From: Flammula alnicola
Lineage: Eukaryota > Basidiomycota > Agaricomycetes > Agaricales > Strophariaceae
Assembly: GCA_015499995.1 (NCBI GenBank)
Contig: JADNRV010000006.1
Coordinates: 62,001 to 126,000, forward strand
Direction: 5' to 3'
Length of the DNA: 64,000 nucleotides
The notes under the pieces are model-generated. The model was given only the letters and a program-made list of their open reading frames with translations, was not told the origin of the DNA and ran no database searches. Of this stretch, positions 39,712 through 50,438 are shown piece after piece. The number at the start of each line of letters is the position of its first letter. Within the stretch, counting starts at the first letter, position 1. The position numbers and the translations under genes are program-made.

Positions 39712-40907
39712 ATGCAACGCGTCGGGTGTCCGCGTCCTGCTCTAATATCTTTGACATCCAAAGGTGTCAGATATAGCTCCAGTATACCTCCTGTTAAACC
39801 TCGAAAGCCCGTTGTGGAATATGGAGGTGTTGTGATTCGTACGTCCACGAAATTCAGGCGGCTATCAAGGACACGAAACTCACGTATACCATAGCTAGTG
39901 CTCAGGAAATACGTGCCTTAAAGTCCAAGACAAAACCCTATAAAACCGACATCAGCTATCTGAAGTTTGAATCGAACCAAAGCTTAGCAGCCCGGTTGGC
40001 TCGACCAACATTGGATTTATCACTGGCTAGAGAAAATGCCGCGGCTACTGGATCTCCGACCTCAGACTCAGCCCAGACTCCAAAGGAGCCTGAAAAGCCA
40101 ACCCCAACTCCAACTTTTTCGCTTGAGGATTTGACCAGGCAGCGGAGAGAGGCACGTTTACAACGGGAGGCTGATCGGGCAGCATGGAAAGCCAAGGAGG
40201 CAGCATGGAAAGCGGAGAAGGAAGCACGGGAAAGGGAAAAGACCCATGCAGCCATTCGCGACTTTCGACCACTTACCAACATTAACAACACGCCATCTCT
40301 TATCACCCAACTCAGTGAAGCCGTCGAAAGTCATGCATACATTGCGAAGCTAGCATCAGAATCGGCCACGAAGAGGAGAGAAGCACGCCTACAGCGCGAA
40401 GTGGAAGGACTTTCGTCCGACCAACGGAATGTTTCCACGGGTAGACGCTCACGAGGACCCAGCTCTTCGACCCGCAAGCGAAAGGACGCCAAATCGCAAC
40501 AGGAGGAAGACGAGTCACTGGAATTACAACTGAACCAAGAGAGCGACAGTCGAGGTTTTGAACCCGAATTCAAGGGACCTGAAAAAATCTCTGACACTCT
40601 CATCGAAGTAGTTGGACGCGAGAAGACGCCTCCACTGCAATTCGGACATATCGCTGGAGGAAATTATTCCCACTTTGTCACGCCGTCTGCGCAGGCTTTT
40701 TCTACCCACCAGATGAGCTGGGACCTATCAGACTTGCCGAAGTGGCTTTATCCCATCGACGAGACATTTCTATCCCTAAGCGTCAACATACCATTCGTCT
40801 TATTGCTCAAGCATCACAACCGAAACTCGGCCAAGCGCCAAGGGTGTAGTTTGGTTGAGCATGGGGTCGGTTGGAACTTAGGACGTATATCTAGAACGCA
40901 GCGTTAA
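39712..40907 (+). CDS. hypothetical coiled-coil protein, possibly mitochondrial
   Basis: The N-terminus (MQRVGCPRPALISLTSKGVRYSSS) is basic and amphipathic with few acids, like a mitochondrial presequence. It is followed by VKPRKPVVEYGGVVIR and then, one base out of frame near 39840, by a conserved-looking VHEIQAAIKDTKLTYTIASAQEIRALKSK. The rest, open to 40907, has a charged helical repeat (RQRREARLQREADRAAWKAKEAAWKAEKEARERE), a second related one (KRREARLQREVEGL), and a non-helical C-terminus. The break may be a one-base loss or an intron that I could not place. No family is recognised. A mitochondrial ribosome-associated role would be only a guess. Confidence 0.5.
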
Positions 40908-41110
40908 GTTGTAAAGAACGAAAAAGTGAAAACATACATATTTTCAATAAACTAAAAACAAACCGCTCGCCATAAGCTAGAGCCTAGAAGGAATAATGAA
41001 AAAATTAATGAAAACGTATGTAAAGCTTGTCGCTGAAAAGTCGAAGCTGAAATATGGAGCATCCAAGATTTGCAACAAATGCAACAAACAATAACGAAGT
41101 TATCGCAGCA

Positions 41111-43708
41111 TCACCATTCAAGTTGCTCATCCTCATCATCTCTGGGGTTAGAGAGTACCCTAATACCAACGCCAGGTTCTGGCTCTGGCTCCGTTGGAGG
41201 TGATGCTTCATCATCATTTTCTGTGGGCTCGGTCGGCTCAGTTTCCATAGGTTCTGCTGTTTCTTGAACGGGCTCGTCAACTGGATGGGCTCTTCTGGTT
41301 CCGCAGGGGCAGGTTCTGTTTCATCACTTGGATCGCATCTGATGACTCTGTGGGCTCGACGGTTTCTGTTTCTGCGACTTCGGGCTGGGTGGGCTCCATT
41401 TCTTCCTCGACATTCGGTTCTACTGTATCCGTGTCCATTGCTTCCTCAGGCTCAGCCGGTTCCGGAACGGTTTGACCTTCGCCCTCGACAGCCTTTGCAA
41501 GCACCTCAGGCACAGGTTCCACTTGATCGACCGCGATAGTATCATCAGGAATAGGTATAGCAGGCTCTTCGTCATCGGGATAATGCAGCCATTCAGGAAT
41601 CTCAAAGTCGTAGTTTTCCTTGAAGGCGGGCGTGACGATTCCAAATGACGAAAGGTGCCGTTTCTCAGAACTCCTCTTTGCACCTTCGCTCCGGATAGCG
41701 GCCATCATTAGGAAACTCGTCGTCCGAACCTCCTCGCCCGTAGTAGATGATAAATATGTTTGAGACTGTTGCCCTCTGGGTCCGAATTTACGACCTAGAC
41801 GGGAGGATACGCTTTCGGGAATTGGAGGAGCCGATGGTGTTCGCCGTGCGTGCGATTGTGCTATCGATTGTGCTCTGGCTTTGGCACTCATCTTTCTCTG
41901 TCGTTTCAGTGGGCGAGTGGAGATGGATTCTTCAGCACCAGGAGAGACGGCATGAGAGAGACCTTCCGCTGTCCGCCCTTCATGGTCAAAACGTTCAGAA
42001 GGTACTTCGGGGCCTTCAACACCCATTCCAGGTGCTCCTGCAAAGGTCGCTTGCTCCATCCTAGTGGAAATTTCCCTGACTTCGGGTGCTACTTCGTCTG
42101 GCCCCAGCATCTTGGCCTCAGCTTCAACCTCAGCAGCCTCATCAGGCTTAGATATCAGCTCAGCTACGACACCCTCCGCCTCTCCAGCTTGGGCATTGCC
42201 ATCTTCCGACGGCGCCTTTTCTGACTCTCCTTCATCTTGCGTGCGGACTTCAATGCCGCGAGGTCGTGGTGCCTGTCTTGCGGTGACCTTTACCGAAGGT
42301 TGTATCTCGGCTCCGTTGCTAACAATGTTGGGAAGGGCGGACACATCCTTCTGGGCACGAGTTCTTCCATTCAGTGGGCGAACTGGGGTTGGAGGCCTGG
42401 ACGACGTAACTTCGATCTCGGGCAATGGTGTATAAAGCGATTCTGGAACCTCAGTAGGTAAGAGAGGAGAGGCTGAAGGAGGCGGGGGCGACGTAACAAG
42501 CGCAGGCTCAGGAGTCTGCATCTCGACATCTATATATGGGCTAGCAGTCGATGGGACTTGGTCCTGAGGAGGTACCGATAACGATATGGTGCTTTGTATG
42601 GATCGAGCGGACAGCGGCTGTCGGGGCTGAGCGCTGGCTCTACCTTTCTTCGTTGGTGGTAATTTTGCAGCAGCAGGAGAGGGTGCAGGTGTGGTCGAAG
42701 TGCTAGATCGAGCAGGAATACGGAATTTGATACTTTCTATTTCCTTTTTGGAAGGCCCGGCATGAGATATCCTCTCCGTTTCTGACTCTTCTTCGTCTCG
42801 ACCGTCGACCTGGTTCCTTTCAGATATAAACGAATCTTGAGTTTTGCGGACTCGATCGGGTGGCAGAAGATAACTATATCGTTTCTCCAGACTGATTGCG
42901 TGATCCAGCATTTCCTTCCTCCTTCTTTCACCTTCGGCGTGTTGAGCGGCACCGTTGACTTGTGCATATGGGCTGGCGGTTACTGCTGCCTCGGCGAGCT
43001 CGTTAGTTGATGGCTGAGGCATAGGTGAAAACGAGGAAGCAGGTACGGCCATAAAAGCAGCGCCATCCATGGCACGGAGTTGGTCGATCCTTTCTTTGAG
43101 TTTATAGTGTTCATGTTTGAGCTTTTCCTTCTCTCGCAGGCGCTGACGTTTCTCAAAGTTTCGAACTTTTTGTGGCGCTTCTCATACGCCGCGTCAGATG
43201 TTTCCGCGCTATCCTGCGGAACAACAAAGGCGGTTGGTCAAAGGGACATAGTGAGAGGCTCGAAACGTACATCCTCTGCACCTCTGGGTCTAAAACGACC
43301 TCCGACAGTCGAAGACTCAGAGATAGCCCAAAATTCGGGCGTTTGTATGATTTCTTGGTCGCGGAAAGCTTTGAGAACCTCCGGACGATCAAAGTAGCGG
43401 TCATTGGCGACGGTATTGATACTGATTGTGGATTCTGAATTATTCGCGGAATCGCCAGAAAACTTCGACGAGTTGGTAGTGAGCAAGAAGGGCGTATCAG
43501 TAGGAATCAATGGTTCGTTTTCCACTGCAAGGATAGATGAGAAGGGATGCATCGTTAAGACACGGTGGAGCTTACATTTGCGCTTGTAAGTCTCGAGAAT
43601 CATTATATCCACATCGCAGGTCCCTACTCCGGGACCTCCGCGTCGGGATCGCGAGGGGTTGGTCCGCCGACCTTGAGCGCTAGCCGTTGACGATGAAGCA
43701 GGTTCCAT
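41111..43708 (-). CDS. PEHE/Sas4-like chromatin-associated protein
   Basis: The start at 43708 (MEPASSSTASAQGRR) leads to a conserved block, DVDIMILETYKRK then LENEPLIPTDTPFLLTTNSSKFS, joined over a 51 nt intron that is also open in frame. After FEPLTMSL comes a helical, highly charged block, AYEKRHKKFENFEKRQRLREKEKLKHEHYKLKERIDQLR, resembling the PEHE or Sas4 segment that holds MYST-type acetyltransferase complexes together. The remaining roughly 600 residues are disordered, Pro/Ser/Thr and then acidic. The acidic tail changes frame near 41336 and 41283; reading through these gives an uninterrupted Glu/Pro-rich tail to a stop at 41111 rather than at 41277. The family call rests on the two conserved N-terminal blocks and is moderate. 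Confidence 0.6.
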
Positions 43709-44218
43709 GCTTTGTGTTGCCAAACTGTTGAACTGGTGTCACTCCGTATCTCCGGTGCGTGTGAGACTTATTTTTGCACTATTATTGGTAGGGAAAAATA
43801 CGTGGAAGACAGCACGTCGACGACGAACGAGGACGCGATAGCAAGACGGAAAGGGGGGTTACGGTGGTTGTCAGATTCAAGACCAACAATTTTTCGGAGA
43901 CGAAAAGAGAGTTGTCGCGTTCCTGACCTCACCGAACTCAGCTCAGCCGCCCGAACATTCATGACGCCAAATTCTCATAAACCACAATACAAACATATTC
44001 TATTACATTACAACGAACTATTCCGACATACACAGAGTCCGCATAAAGATAATATTAAGTGCCACGAGTGACGGTGAGAACAGCCGGCGGATCGACGCGC
44101 ACTTGCCCTGCGTAATACTAATTCTGATCTCAACGACGACCTTCACGAAAAACAGATTCGTCTTGTAACCCCCTGAACGTACCATGTCCTGCTGATTCGC
44201 GTATTTGTCCAGTAATCC
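43709..44218. other. divergent intergenic region
   Basis: 510 bp between the starts of the chromatin-associated protein gene and the SDR-like gene. Both promoters should lie here; no element was identified. Confidence 0.4.
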
Positions 44219-45870
44219 ATGGTCCTCAGCATCGCCGAGGCATTTGCCTCTTCATACTTTCCGACGCAATACCTGATTCATATAGGTGTTGGCATTCTCA
44301 GTATCTTTGTCCTTCGGGCATTCTCACAAGGCCGAAGAACAAACCGAGAGAGAGATCTTCATGCCAGAACTATTCTCCTCACTGTGAGTACTTCAGTACA
44401 AGTTCCAGTCCGAAATTTTGGCTGAGGAACAATATTTGTAGGGAGGCTTCACACCACTCGGCTTGACAGTTCTTCAATCCTTAGCCCAACGTGGCGCGCA
44501 TATTATTGCCCTTTCTCCAGATCCCATAGACTCACTAAATGTCACTATCCTTATCAGCCTCCTGCGCACTACCACTTCGAATGAGGAGATATACGCAGAG
44601 GAATGCGACCTTGCGTCACCGTCTTCTGTGCGGGCATTCTGCACCAAGTTCTTGACAGAAAAGGAGCAGCGGCTCGATGCCATTGTCTTTGCACACGAGC
44701 ACAGACATATTGGCTCTCTGAACCTATTCTCTCAAAGATCGAAGGAGCAGGATCAAAAGGAAAGAGATGCAGGTTCACTCGCCACCTTCTTGATCACGAC
44801 ACTACTATTGCCGGCACTACTCGTCGCTCCTGTTGAGAGAGATATCCGAATAGTCAATGTAGTGAACCCCTTCTATGCTGCCGCCGCTGGGTTACCTTTC
44901 TCTCCCTCGTTCTCGTCCTTAGAATCGACAACGGTGGTCAAGTCCAGGTCAATATTCCTCCGCGAGGGACAGCGATCCTTGCGAGCCATCGTCTTCACGC
45001 GACACCTTCAACGCGTTCTCGATGCCCTTCCCACGGCTGGACAAGTACCGAAGACGGAAGAAGGCACCCGGACTGTTCCTGTTGTCAGTTCCAAACTTCA
45101 GAAGTCAAATATCGTGGCTGTCAGTGTTTCTCCAGGAATCGGCAGAGTGGACACAGTGTCATCCTTTCTCAATGCCGACTTCATGTCCCCAGCGGGGTCA
45201 TATTTGGGTCTTCTTATGTACGTCTACTTTCAATTTTTATTTCTGACCGAAAATCTGACAGGATCAACCGTGGATGTAGATACCTGCTTGCCCAACCATT
45301 GCTGCGCATCTTCACAAAATCCCCGTTTTCAGCAATGCAATCAATTTTACATGTCTTATTTCTGCCTACACCCTTCAAGATCCTTGCTCAAACTGTCGTG
45401 ACCTCTACCGCGCAGAAGGCCACTAAGAAGCTGCCCGAAGGCCCTCTAGACGCCTCTCTTGAAATGCCAGAAGAAGTGTTGCTACCCGGAGCCCTCTACG
45501 CCGATTGCGCCGCGGTAAAGCTGAAAGTGAATATCCCAGAGGAAATGAAGGAGAAAGATCTCCAAGAACGGAAGGAAGCAGCCCTGAACAAGAAAAAGAA
45601 TGCGAGAAGGACAATAAAGGCAAAGGAAAGATGAAAGAGGATATGTCGTTGAAAGAGGAGGTGCTGGATATCCCAGATGACGGTGAGTACGGAGGCGAGC
45701 TGGCCGGCAGGCTGGTATGGGAAGCATATGAGGAAGCTCTGAAAATTTGGGAGAAGGAAAATCCTGGAGTGGTGGATACGAAGAAGAAAACCGAACATCT
45801 CGATATCCCACCAGTTAATCCCAAGCCCCAAAAAGCAACGGTGGAGGAGGATATGGATCCATACCGATGA
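44219..45870 (+). CDS. SDR-like Rossmann-fold oxidoreductase of fungi
   Basis: The N-terminus has a membrane-like helix (YLIHIGVGILSIFVLRAF). After the intron 44384-44442 the nucleotide-binding motif appears: ILLT/GGFTPLGLTVLQSLAQRGAHIIALS, followed by ECDLASPSSVRAFC and LDAIVFAHEHRHIG. The usual YxxxK catalytic pair of short-chain dehydrogenases is not obvious, and the segment VKSRSIFLREGQRSLRAIVFTRHL occupies the expected place, so enzymatic activity is uncertain. A second intron near 45217-45280 joins LLIYLLAQPLLRIF. The C-terminal part runs into a Lys/Glu-rich stretch where the frame changes by one base near 45582-45584 (CCC). The conserved ending DIPDDGEYGGELAGRLVWEAYEEALKIWEK then leads to a stop at 45870. 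Confidence 0.7.
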
Positions 45871-46015
45871 GGATCGAGGTTTTGTTTGTCGTAATAATAC
45901 TATTTTTTTAAATCACAAGGTTCCTCGAACATTCTTGGGACTACTATTAAAATCTCACTTTCTATCGTAGACTCCATCCCATCCATCTGTAGTTTTCCAT
46001 GGACAAATAAATAAA

Positions 46016-46778
46016 TTACTCTAGGCATATCATCCGTAAATCTGATATCCAAGACCTGGCTGGGAATACCACACTTTCATGTCGTCTTAAGGCCGCAGGT
46101 GATGAGGAAGACATCACTGATGAGCACGGCAAATTGGAGCCCACAAGCTGCCTGGAGTGAGGAGTGACAAGAAAAGCAAACGCCGACCGAACCGCAATAA
46201 TTTGGGGGGTCCTACTTCGGTCCTCAAAGTCGTGCCAGGCCTCCTTTCCTCCTTGAACGAACAGCCAGCCATCTCTTTCAATAGTCCTGACTGCTTCTGT
46301 TAGCATTTCTGTTGGAACGAGAACATAATCTGTGTTCCTGTGGAATGCATGAGGTTAGAACGTCAGAGAACGATAGGCAGATGACCCTCACCAAGTAGAT
46401 AATGCGAAGACAGGAACCTTTGCAGCTTTAAGAGGGGCAGTCAAGGAAGCCATAACGCCTGTCAGACCTAATGAGAGTGAGTATAAGGTTGCTTATCCTA
46501 AGATGAGTAGATGACTCACTGTGTTCCATAGGCCCTTGAATTTTGATGGCCATCCACGTCGACTGCTCCTTGTAGCTCGATGGCATCCACTTGTAAGCCT
46601 CGCCGACGATAGAAACCTCTTCACTCGTCCGCGTCACGGAGAAGAAGCTGCCTTTGCCACTGGTCAGGTCTTTGACCACGCAAGGCGCGATCTCTTGTCC
46701 TGGCTTGAGTTTCACCACGAAAAAGGGTTCAGGAAGCACGATGAGATGCAGGGCGGAGCTGGTCGATGGAGGAGGCAT
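46016..46778 (-). CDS. ACT-domain (CASTOR/ACT_7-type) protein
   Basis: Three or more exons. The first, from 46778 (MPPPSTSSALHLIVLPEPFFVVKL), contains LTSGKGSFFSVTRTSEEVSIVGE and ends AIKIQGPMEH. The second gives SLTGVMASLTAPLKAAKVPVFALSTW. The third begins NTDYVLVPTEMLTEAVRTIERDGWLF. This order is that of small ACT-domain proteins with two ACT folds related to CASTOR amino-acid sensors; ligand and role in fungi are unknown. The frame continues to 46016, about 80 codons beyond where the family normally ends, so the true stop or a further intron near 46235 is uncertain. The first exon was copied with the neighbouring RNase gene into the tandem unit at 49858-50122. Confidence 0.78.
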
Positions 46779-47404
46779 TGTCTGTCGCAGTAATGTATGA
46801 CTGTTGTAAGCCTAATCGTCGGTGATAACTTTATGTCGCGCTGTGCTCCCTAGCGTGCTCAGAGTTTGATAAGCCTTCAAGTTGGGCTTGTCTCCGTTCG
46901 CGGTGGAGGTATAAGCACCCCTCCAGCCCCGCGGTATATAAGGCAGTCTCATCAACGATTATCCCAGGAACGCCTACAAAGCAGCAGAAGCTACGTGTCT
47001 CCCCAGGCGTCGGGGGATAGAAGAAATCTGAAAGCATGCAAACTCGGCGAGAGAGCGGCGTTAAAGGGTGTTAATGTGTACGCGATTCCATGGTGCACAG
47101 TATATCGTCACGTGGACATGAAAGGTTGTGTGGATTCTTGGTGGATTCGTGGAGATTCGTGGAGACTCGGACTCTCAAACTCTCTCTTTATATCGCCGAC
47201 TACTGGGGGTAAACGGTAAAGACCTTGTCTGTTTACGAGCATATGATGGAAAGGACCCAGCCAACACCAGATCAGAGAAACTATTATGCAACTTGAAGGC
47301 CCAAAGTTCCTGACCGGGACGACTGTGGTTGGTAAATTTACGCTCAGTCAACACATAATATATTTCTCACAAGTAATGTTTACTGTTGCGTTACTACTGG
47401 GACT
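46779..47404. other. intergenic with relic of the RNase T2 C-terminal exon region
   Basis: The part near 47205-47330 resembles 50400-50480 and 51020-51050 of the second unit (for example TTTACGAGC.TATGATGGAAAG and GACTGTGGTTG.TAAATTTA), but the roughly 540 bp that encode the C-terminal domain in the second copy are missing between them. Confidence 0.6.
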
Positions 47405-48966
47405 TCAATTCTTTGGAGGATATTTAATTCCAGAAGAAGGGCACGATCCTTTTTCCGGTGCATCTAAAAGGACTAGAGTCAAAAGCCAACCAAAGCCAGC
47501 AGATAGGTTCGGACGTACCGATAGGGACGAACGTGCCATCGATGATAGAACCTTTCAAGTTGAAATACCAGCTAATTTGGTCCAGCGTGCCAGAAGAACA
47601 GTCAAGAGAGGGTGTGAAGCCCTGCAAGATATCCCATGGATGGTGGTTAATAAAGACGAAGACCCACTGCGCGCAACAAGGAGCGTCACCCACCGACTGA
47701 GCCTTCAAAGCAGAAGTAAGCTGAGAGAGGGTGAAAGTCTTCGAGGTGCTCGGCGTGATGCCTTCATTGGAGAGCCATGTGAATGTAGGAAGTGTCTGTC
47801 AAGTACAAACGAGCGCAAAAAAAAAATTCAGTTGAAGGCAAGTTGCAGGTCCAACATTTGTTCTTTCCTGGACCACTCAAACACCGACCTGGAACAGCTT
47901 GACGACAGTCTGGAAGAAAGCGACGGCCTATTCAAAATATAAGCCTGTGATTCGCATGCCGAAGGATATAAACATACCTCAGCTCCCTTGACGCTGCCAC
48001 TTGGCAAGCACGACGGTTTGAGCGTGCTATATTGTGTCTTAGACTATGTCTGTCAATGCCTCCAACATCACTAACCTCATACAAGTTCCGTGTGTAGCCC
48101 ATTCGTGCTACGAAAGGTTTAGTTTAGTTTGTCGCTCGTCAAAATAAGGCGTCGATGTTCTCACCTCCCAGAATTGTTCGTTCTGTCCGTTGATATCGAC
48201 CCAGTGCTAAAAGTTTCAGCATCAGTCGAGGAGTAGTCGGATACGGAAAATGTATCGAGCATTACCGTCTGCATAAACGCCAAGGTGTCGCTCGCGCCGT
48301 TGTTGCTCAACAACTAGCAAAATCTGGTTAGAAAAAGTGGACACATATGCGTATAGTTGGCAGACTCACTGTGCTAATTCCGGTATAATCTCGCGAGGGA
48401 TCACAATTCTCGCTAAAGGTGGTGTCGCAGCTATCCCGCAAGGCATTTAGAAAATTGTCTGTAAGAGTAGTTTCATCAAGGAACGTACTGATCAGGCCAA
48501 AGTCCTGAAAACGCAAGAACATCAACATCATAAGATGCAAGGAGCAAAGCAACAACAAAGACTAACCATGGATAGTCCAGCTGTTAGATGGTCCAGTGGA
48601 GGGGTCGGTATCCCAGAACTATTTAAGCCACCGCGCATTTAGTTCTCAGAGAACCCCGCGAGTCATCGCCAAAAAAAATCTCATACCTGAGTCTGCAACA
48701 AAAGACCCTATACACCGCACGTTCAAAAATCGATCAGCAACGACGCTCAAAAAACAATCAGGAGTAGGGTAACCTACTCCAGGAGCTTCGAAGCAACACA
48801 AATTCGACACAGCCGAGGTGTTACGGCACGACTGCGTTCCGGTCGTCGAGCATCCAGAGCTAAGAAGCTGCGAGCGATCAAATAACTGCGAGATGTCATT
48901 ATGAGAGAAGAAGGGCGTCGCGAGCGCGAGGCCGACGAGGTTGGAGAGAAGAAGGGCGGCAAACAT
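47405..48966 (-). CDS. secreted ribonuclease T2, copy 1, without the C-terminal domain
   Basis: The start at 48966 gives a signal peptide (MFAALLLSNLVGLALA). Conserved parts follow: SCSTTGTQSC, CCFEAPG, a 21 nt exon (48707-48687) coding GLLLQTQ, FWDTDPSTGPSNSWTIHGLWPD (CAS I, catalytic His), a cysteine-bearing block, FMQTHWVDINGQNEQFWE, and HEWATHGTC (CAS II). CAS II keeps His-Glu-His, but the usual Lys before the second His is Thr. The last exon, after the 46 nt intron spanning the GTACGTCCGAAC sequence, codes DAPEKGSCPSSGIKYPPKN and stops at 47405. The reading frame is intact with about ten short introns. RNase T2 cleaves single-stranded RNA in vacuole or outside the cell. The stop removes the C-terminal domain present in copy 2. 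Confidence 0.9.
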
Positions 48967-49857
48967 CCTTTGGAAATTCGATCTTGGGTGCTCAGAAACC
49001 AACTCGAATCGAGCTACGAGGGGGAATAGTTGTCGCATTTCTGTCACCTTTTAAGCGCGAGGAGGATAGGAGGGTAGTCCCAACATGGAGTGACACGATG
49101 GCATTAACCGGGGTGCATGATGCTAGAACAACTAACGAAAAGAATTCGCAACTGAAGCCGGCCGAGGTGAAGTCAAGAAGAACCTCTGTAACTGAGATAT
49201 TCATATTCGAGAACAGTTGTTTAATCTGATAAGCAAACGCGAGCGAACGTGCGCCCGGGGCATGCATATTGACGCAAGCAGCGCTATCCGGTGTGAGGAA
49301 AATGGCATGTGGCCAGGGGGCAGGTGGTCGCACAACTGGATGGCTGGATTGGATGCCATGTGGAATTGGTGAACGGGCTTGCGGCTATTAGGGCGTCGAA
49401 GCTAACACCTTCGTTGGAGCGAATCGTAAAATAGAATACAAAAAATAGACTCTGCTTGCCCGCAGCCTCGGCGTGGATGAGAGCAGACAAGGAATGGAAT
49501 GAAAAGCCAGCGAAGCGAAACTAACAATGGAACGACTAGAATGACAACGTCAACCCATGAAGTTCTGTTCCAGGAATTCTGAATCATGATCATTATTAGC
49601 AAAGAAACCGCATGAAAAGAGAGAAAAATAGAACTTACAGTTACACGTTCTCAGTTGGTCCCAAAAAAGATCGCTGATCTTTGAGTCGTAATATCAGCAG
49701 CGGTTCATGGAAAACAAGAGATCATAGATTCGCTGAACAAAGCCAAAATTGCCACAAAACGTCTATCAGCATGCAAAGGAACTCCTGGCCTGACTGGAGA
49801 GTGCCTCGAGATTAGATTACATTGATTGCCTTCCATAATCTAGTAGCGGGATGACAG
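48967..49857. other. duplicated upstream region of the RNase T2 gene
   Basis: No gene is recognised. The sequence is similar to 52633-53500 upstream of the second copy (for example around ATTAGCAAAGAAACCGCATG and CTGAACAAAGCCAA), so both copies probably inherited the same promoter. Confidence 0.6.
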
Positions 49858-50122
49858 CTCACTGTGTTCTATAGGCCCTTGGATCTTGATGCACATCCGC
49901 ATCGACTGTTCCATGTAGCTCAGTGACATCCACTTGTACGCCTAGCCGACGATAGAGACCTTTTCACTCGGCCGTGTCACGTAGAAAAAGCTGTTGCCCA
50001 ACTCTTGCCACTGGCCAGATCTTTGACCGCGCAAGGTGCGATGTCTTGTTCAGGATGTTATGGCTTGAGTTTCGCCACGAAACTTGAAAACGGTGTAGAG
50101 CAGAGCTGATCGACGGAGGCAT
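49858..50122 (-). pseudogene. ACT-domain gene fragment
   Basis: Similar over its whole length to exon 1 of the ACT gene at 46778-46510 (the stretches GTGTTC.ATAGGCCCTTG and GAAGAAGCTG-like sequence). The ATG at 50122 is followed by MPPSISSALH and then a frame change that destroys the LPEPFFVVKL motif. Small deletions and stops follow, and no later exons are present. A non-functional by-product of the tandem duplication. Confidence 0.8.
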
Positions 50123-50438
50123 TGTAAATGTTAGAGGACTCTGGAGTCTGAGGAGCGCTCCCCAGTATGTTACGGTCACGTTGTGCCAAGGCCTTGAGGC
50201 TGTGCTGCCTAGCGTTTTGATAATCTTTGGGTCCGAACTTCGAAGGACTGAGCTGCAGCCCCCTCATCAATTCTCCTCAATCACAATGACTATCCCAGGA
50301 ATGCTCAGAAAACAGCAGAAATAGCCTCATCCCCAGGCGCGACTCTCAAATTGAAATTTGAATTTGCTTCATACACAGATATATCTCTTCGACTACTGAG
50401 GGTAAATTAAGATTGAAAATGGGGCAGCTCTTGTCATT

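Larger units (their letters stand above)
46500..49840. repeat. tandem segmental duplication, unit 1
   Basis: Carries ACT-gene exon 1, the RNase T2 gene (copy 1) and its upstream region. It matches 49850-53490 in order and orientation with many substitutions and small indels. The right border is near 49840, where sequence resembling the left end of the unit begins again. Confidence 0.8.

Noticed and set aside
48430..48460. a 30 nt intron in RNase T2 after HGLWPD
   Set aside because: It is too short and gives the wrong phase; the intron extends to the next AG (58 nt in total with a CTAA branch site), which restores the conserved cysteine block.
48650..48800. RNase T2 copy 1 frame continuing as one long exon after CCFEAPG
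   Set aside because: The open frame there reads through a normal GTAGGT intron; using the 21 nt exon restores the family sequence.
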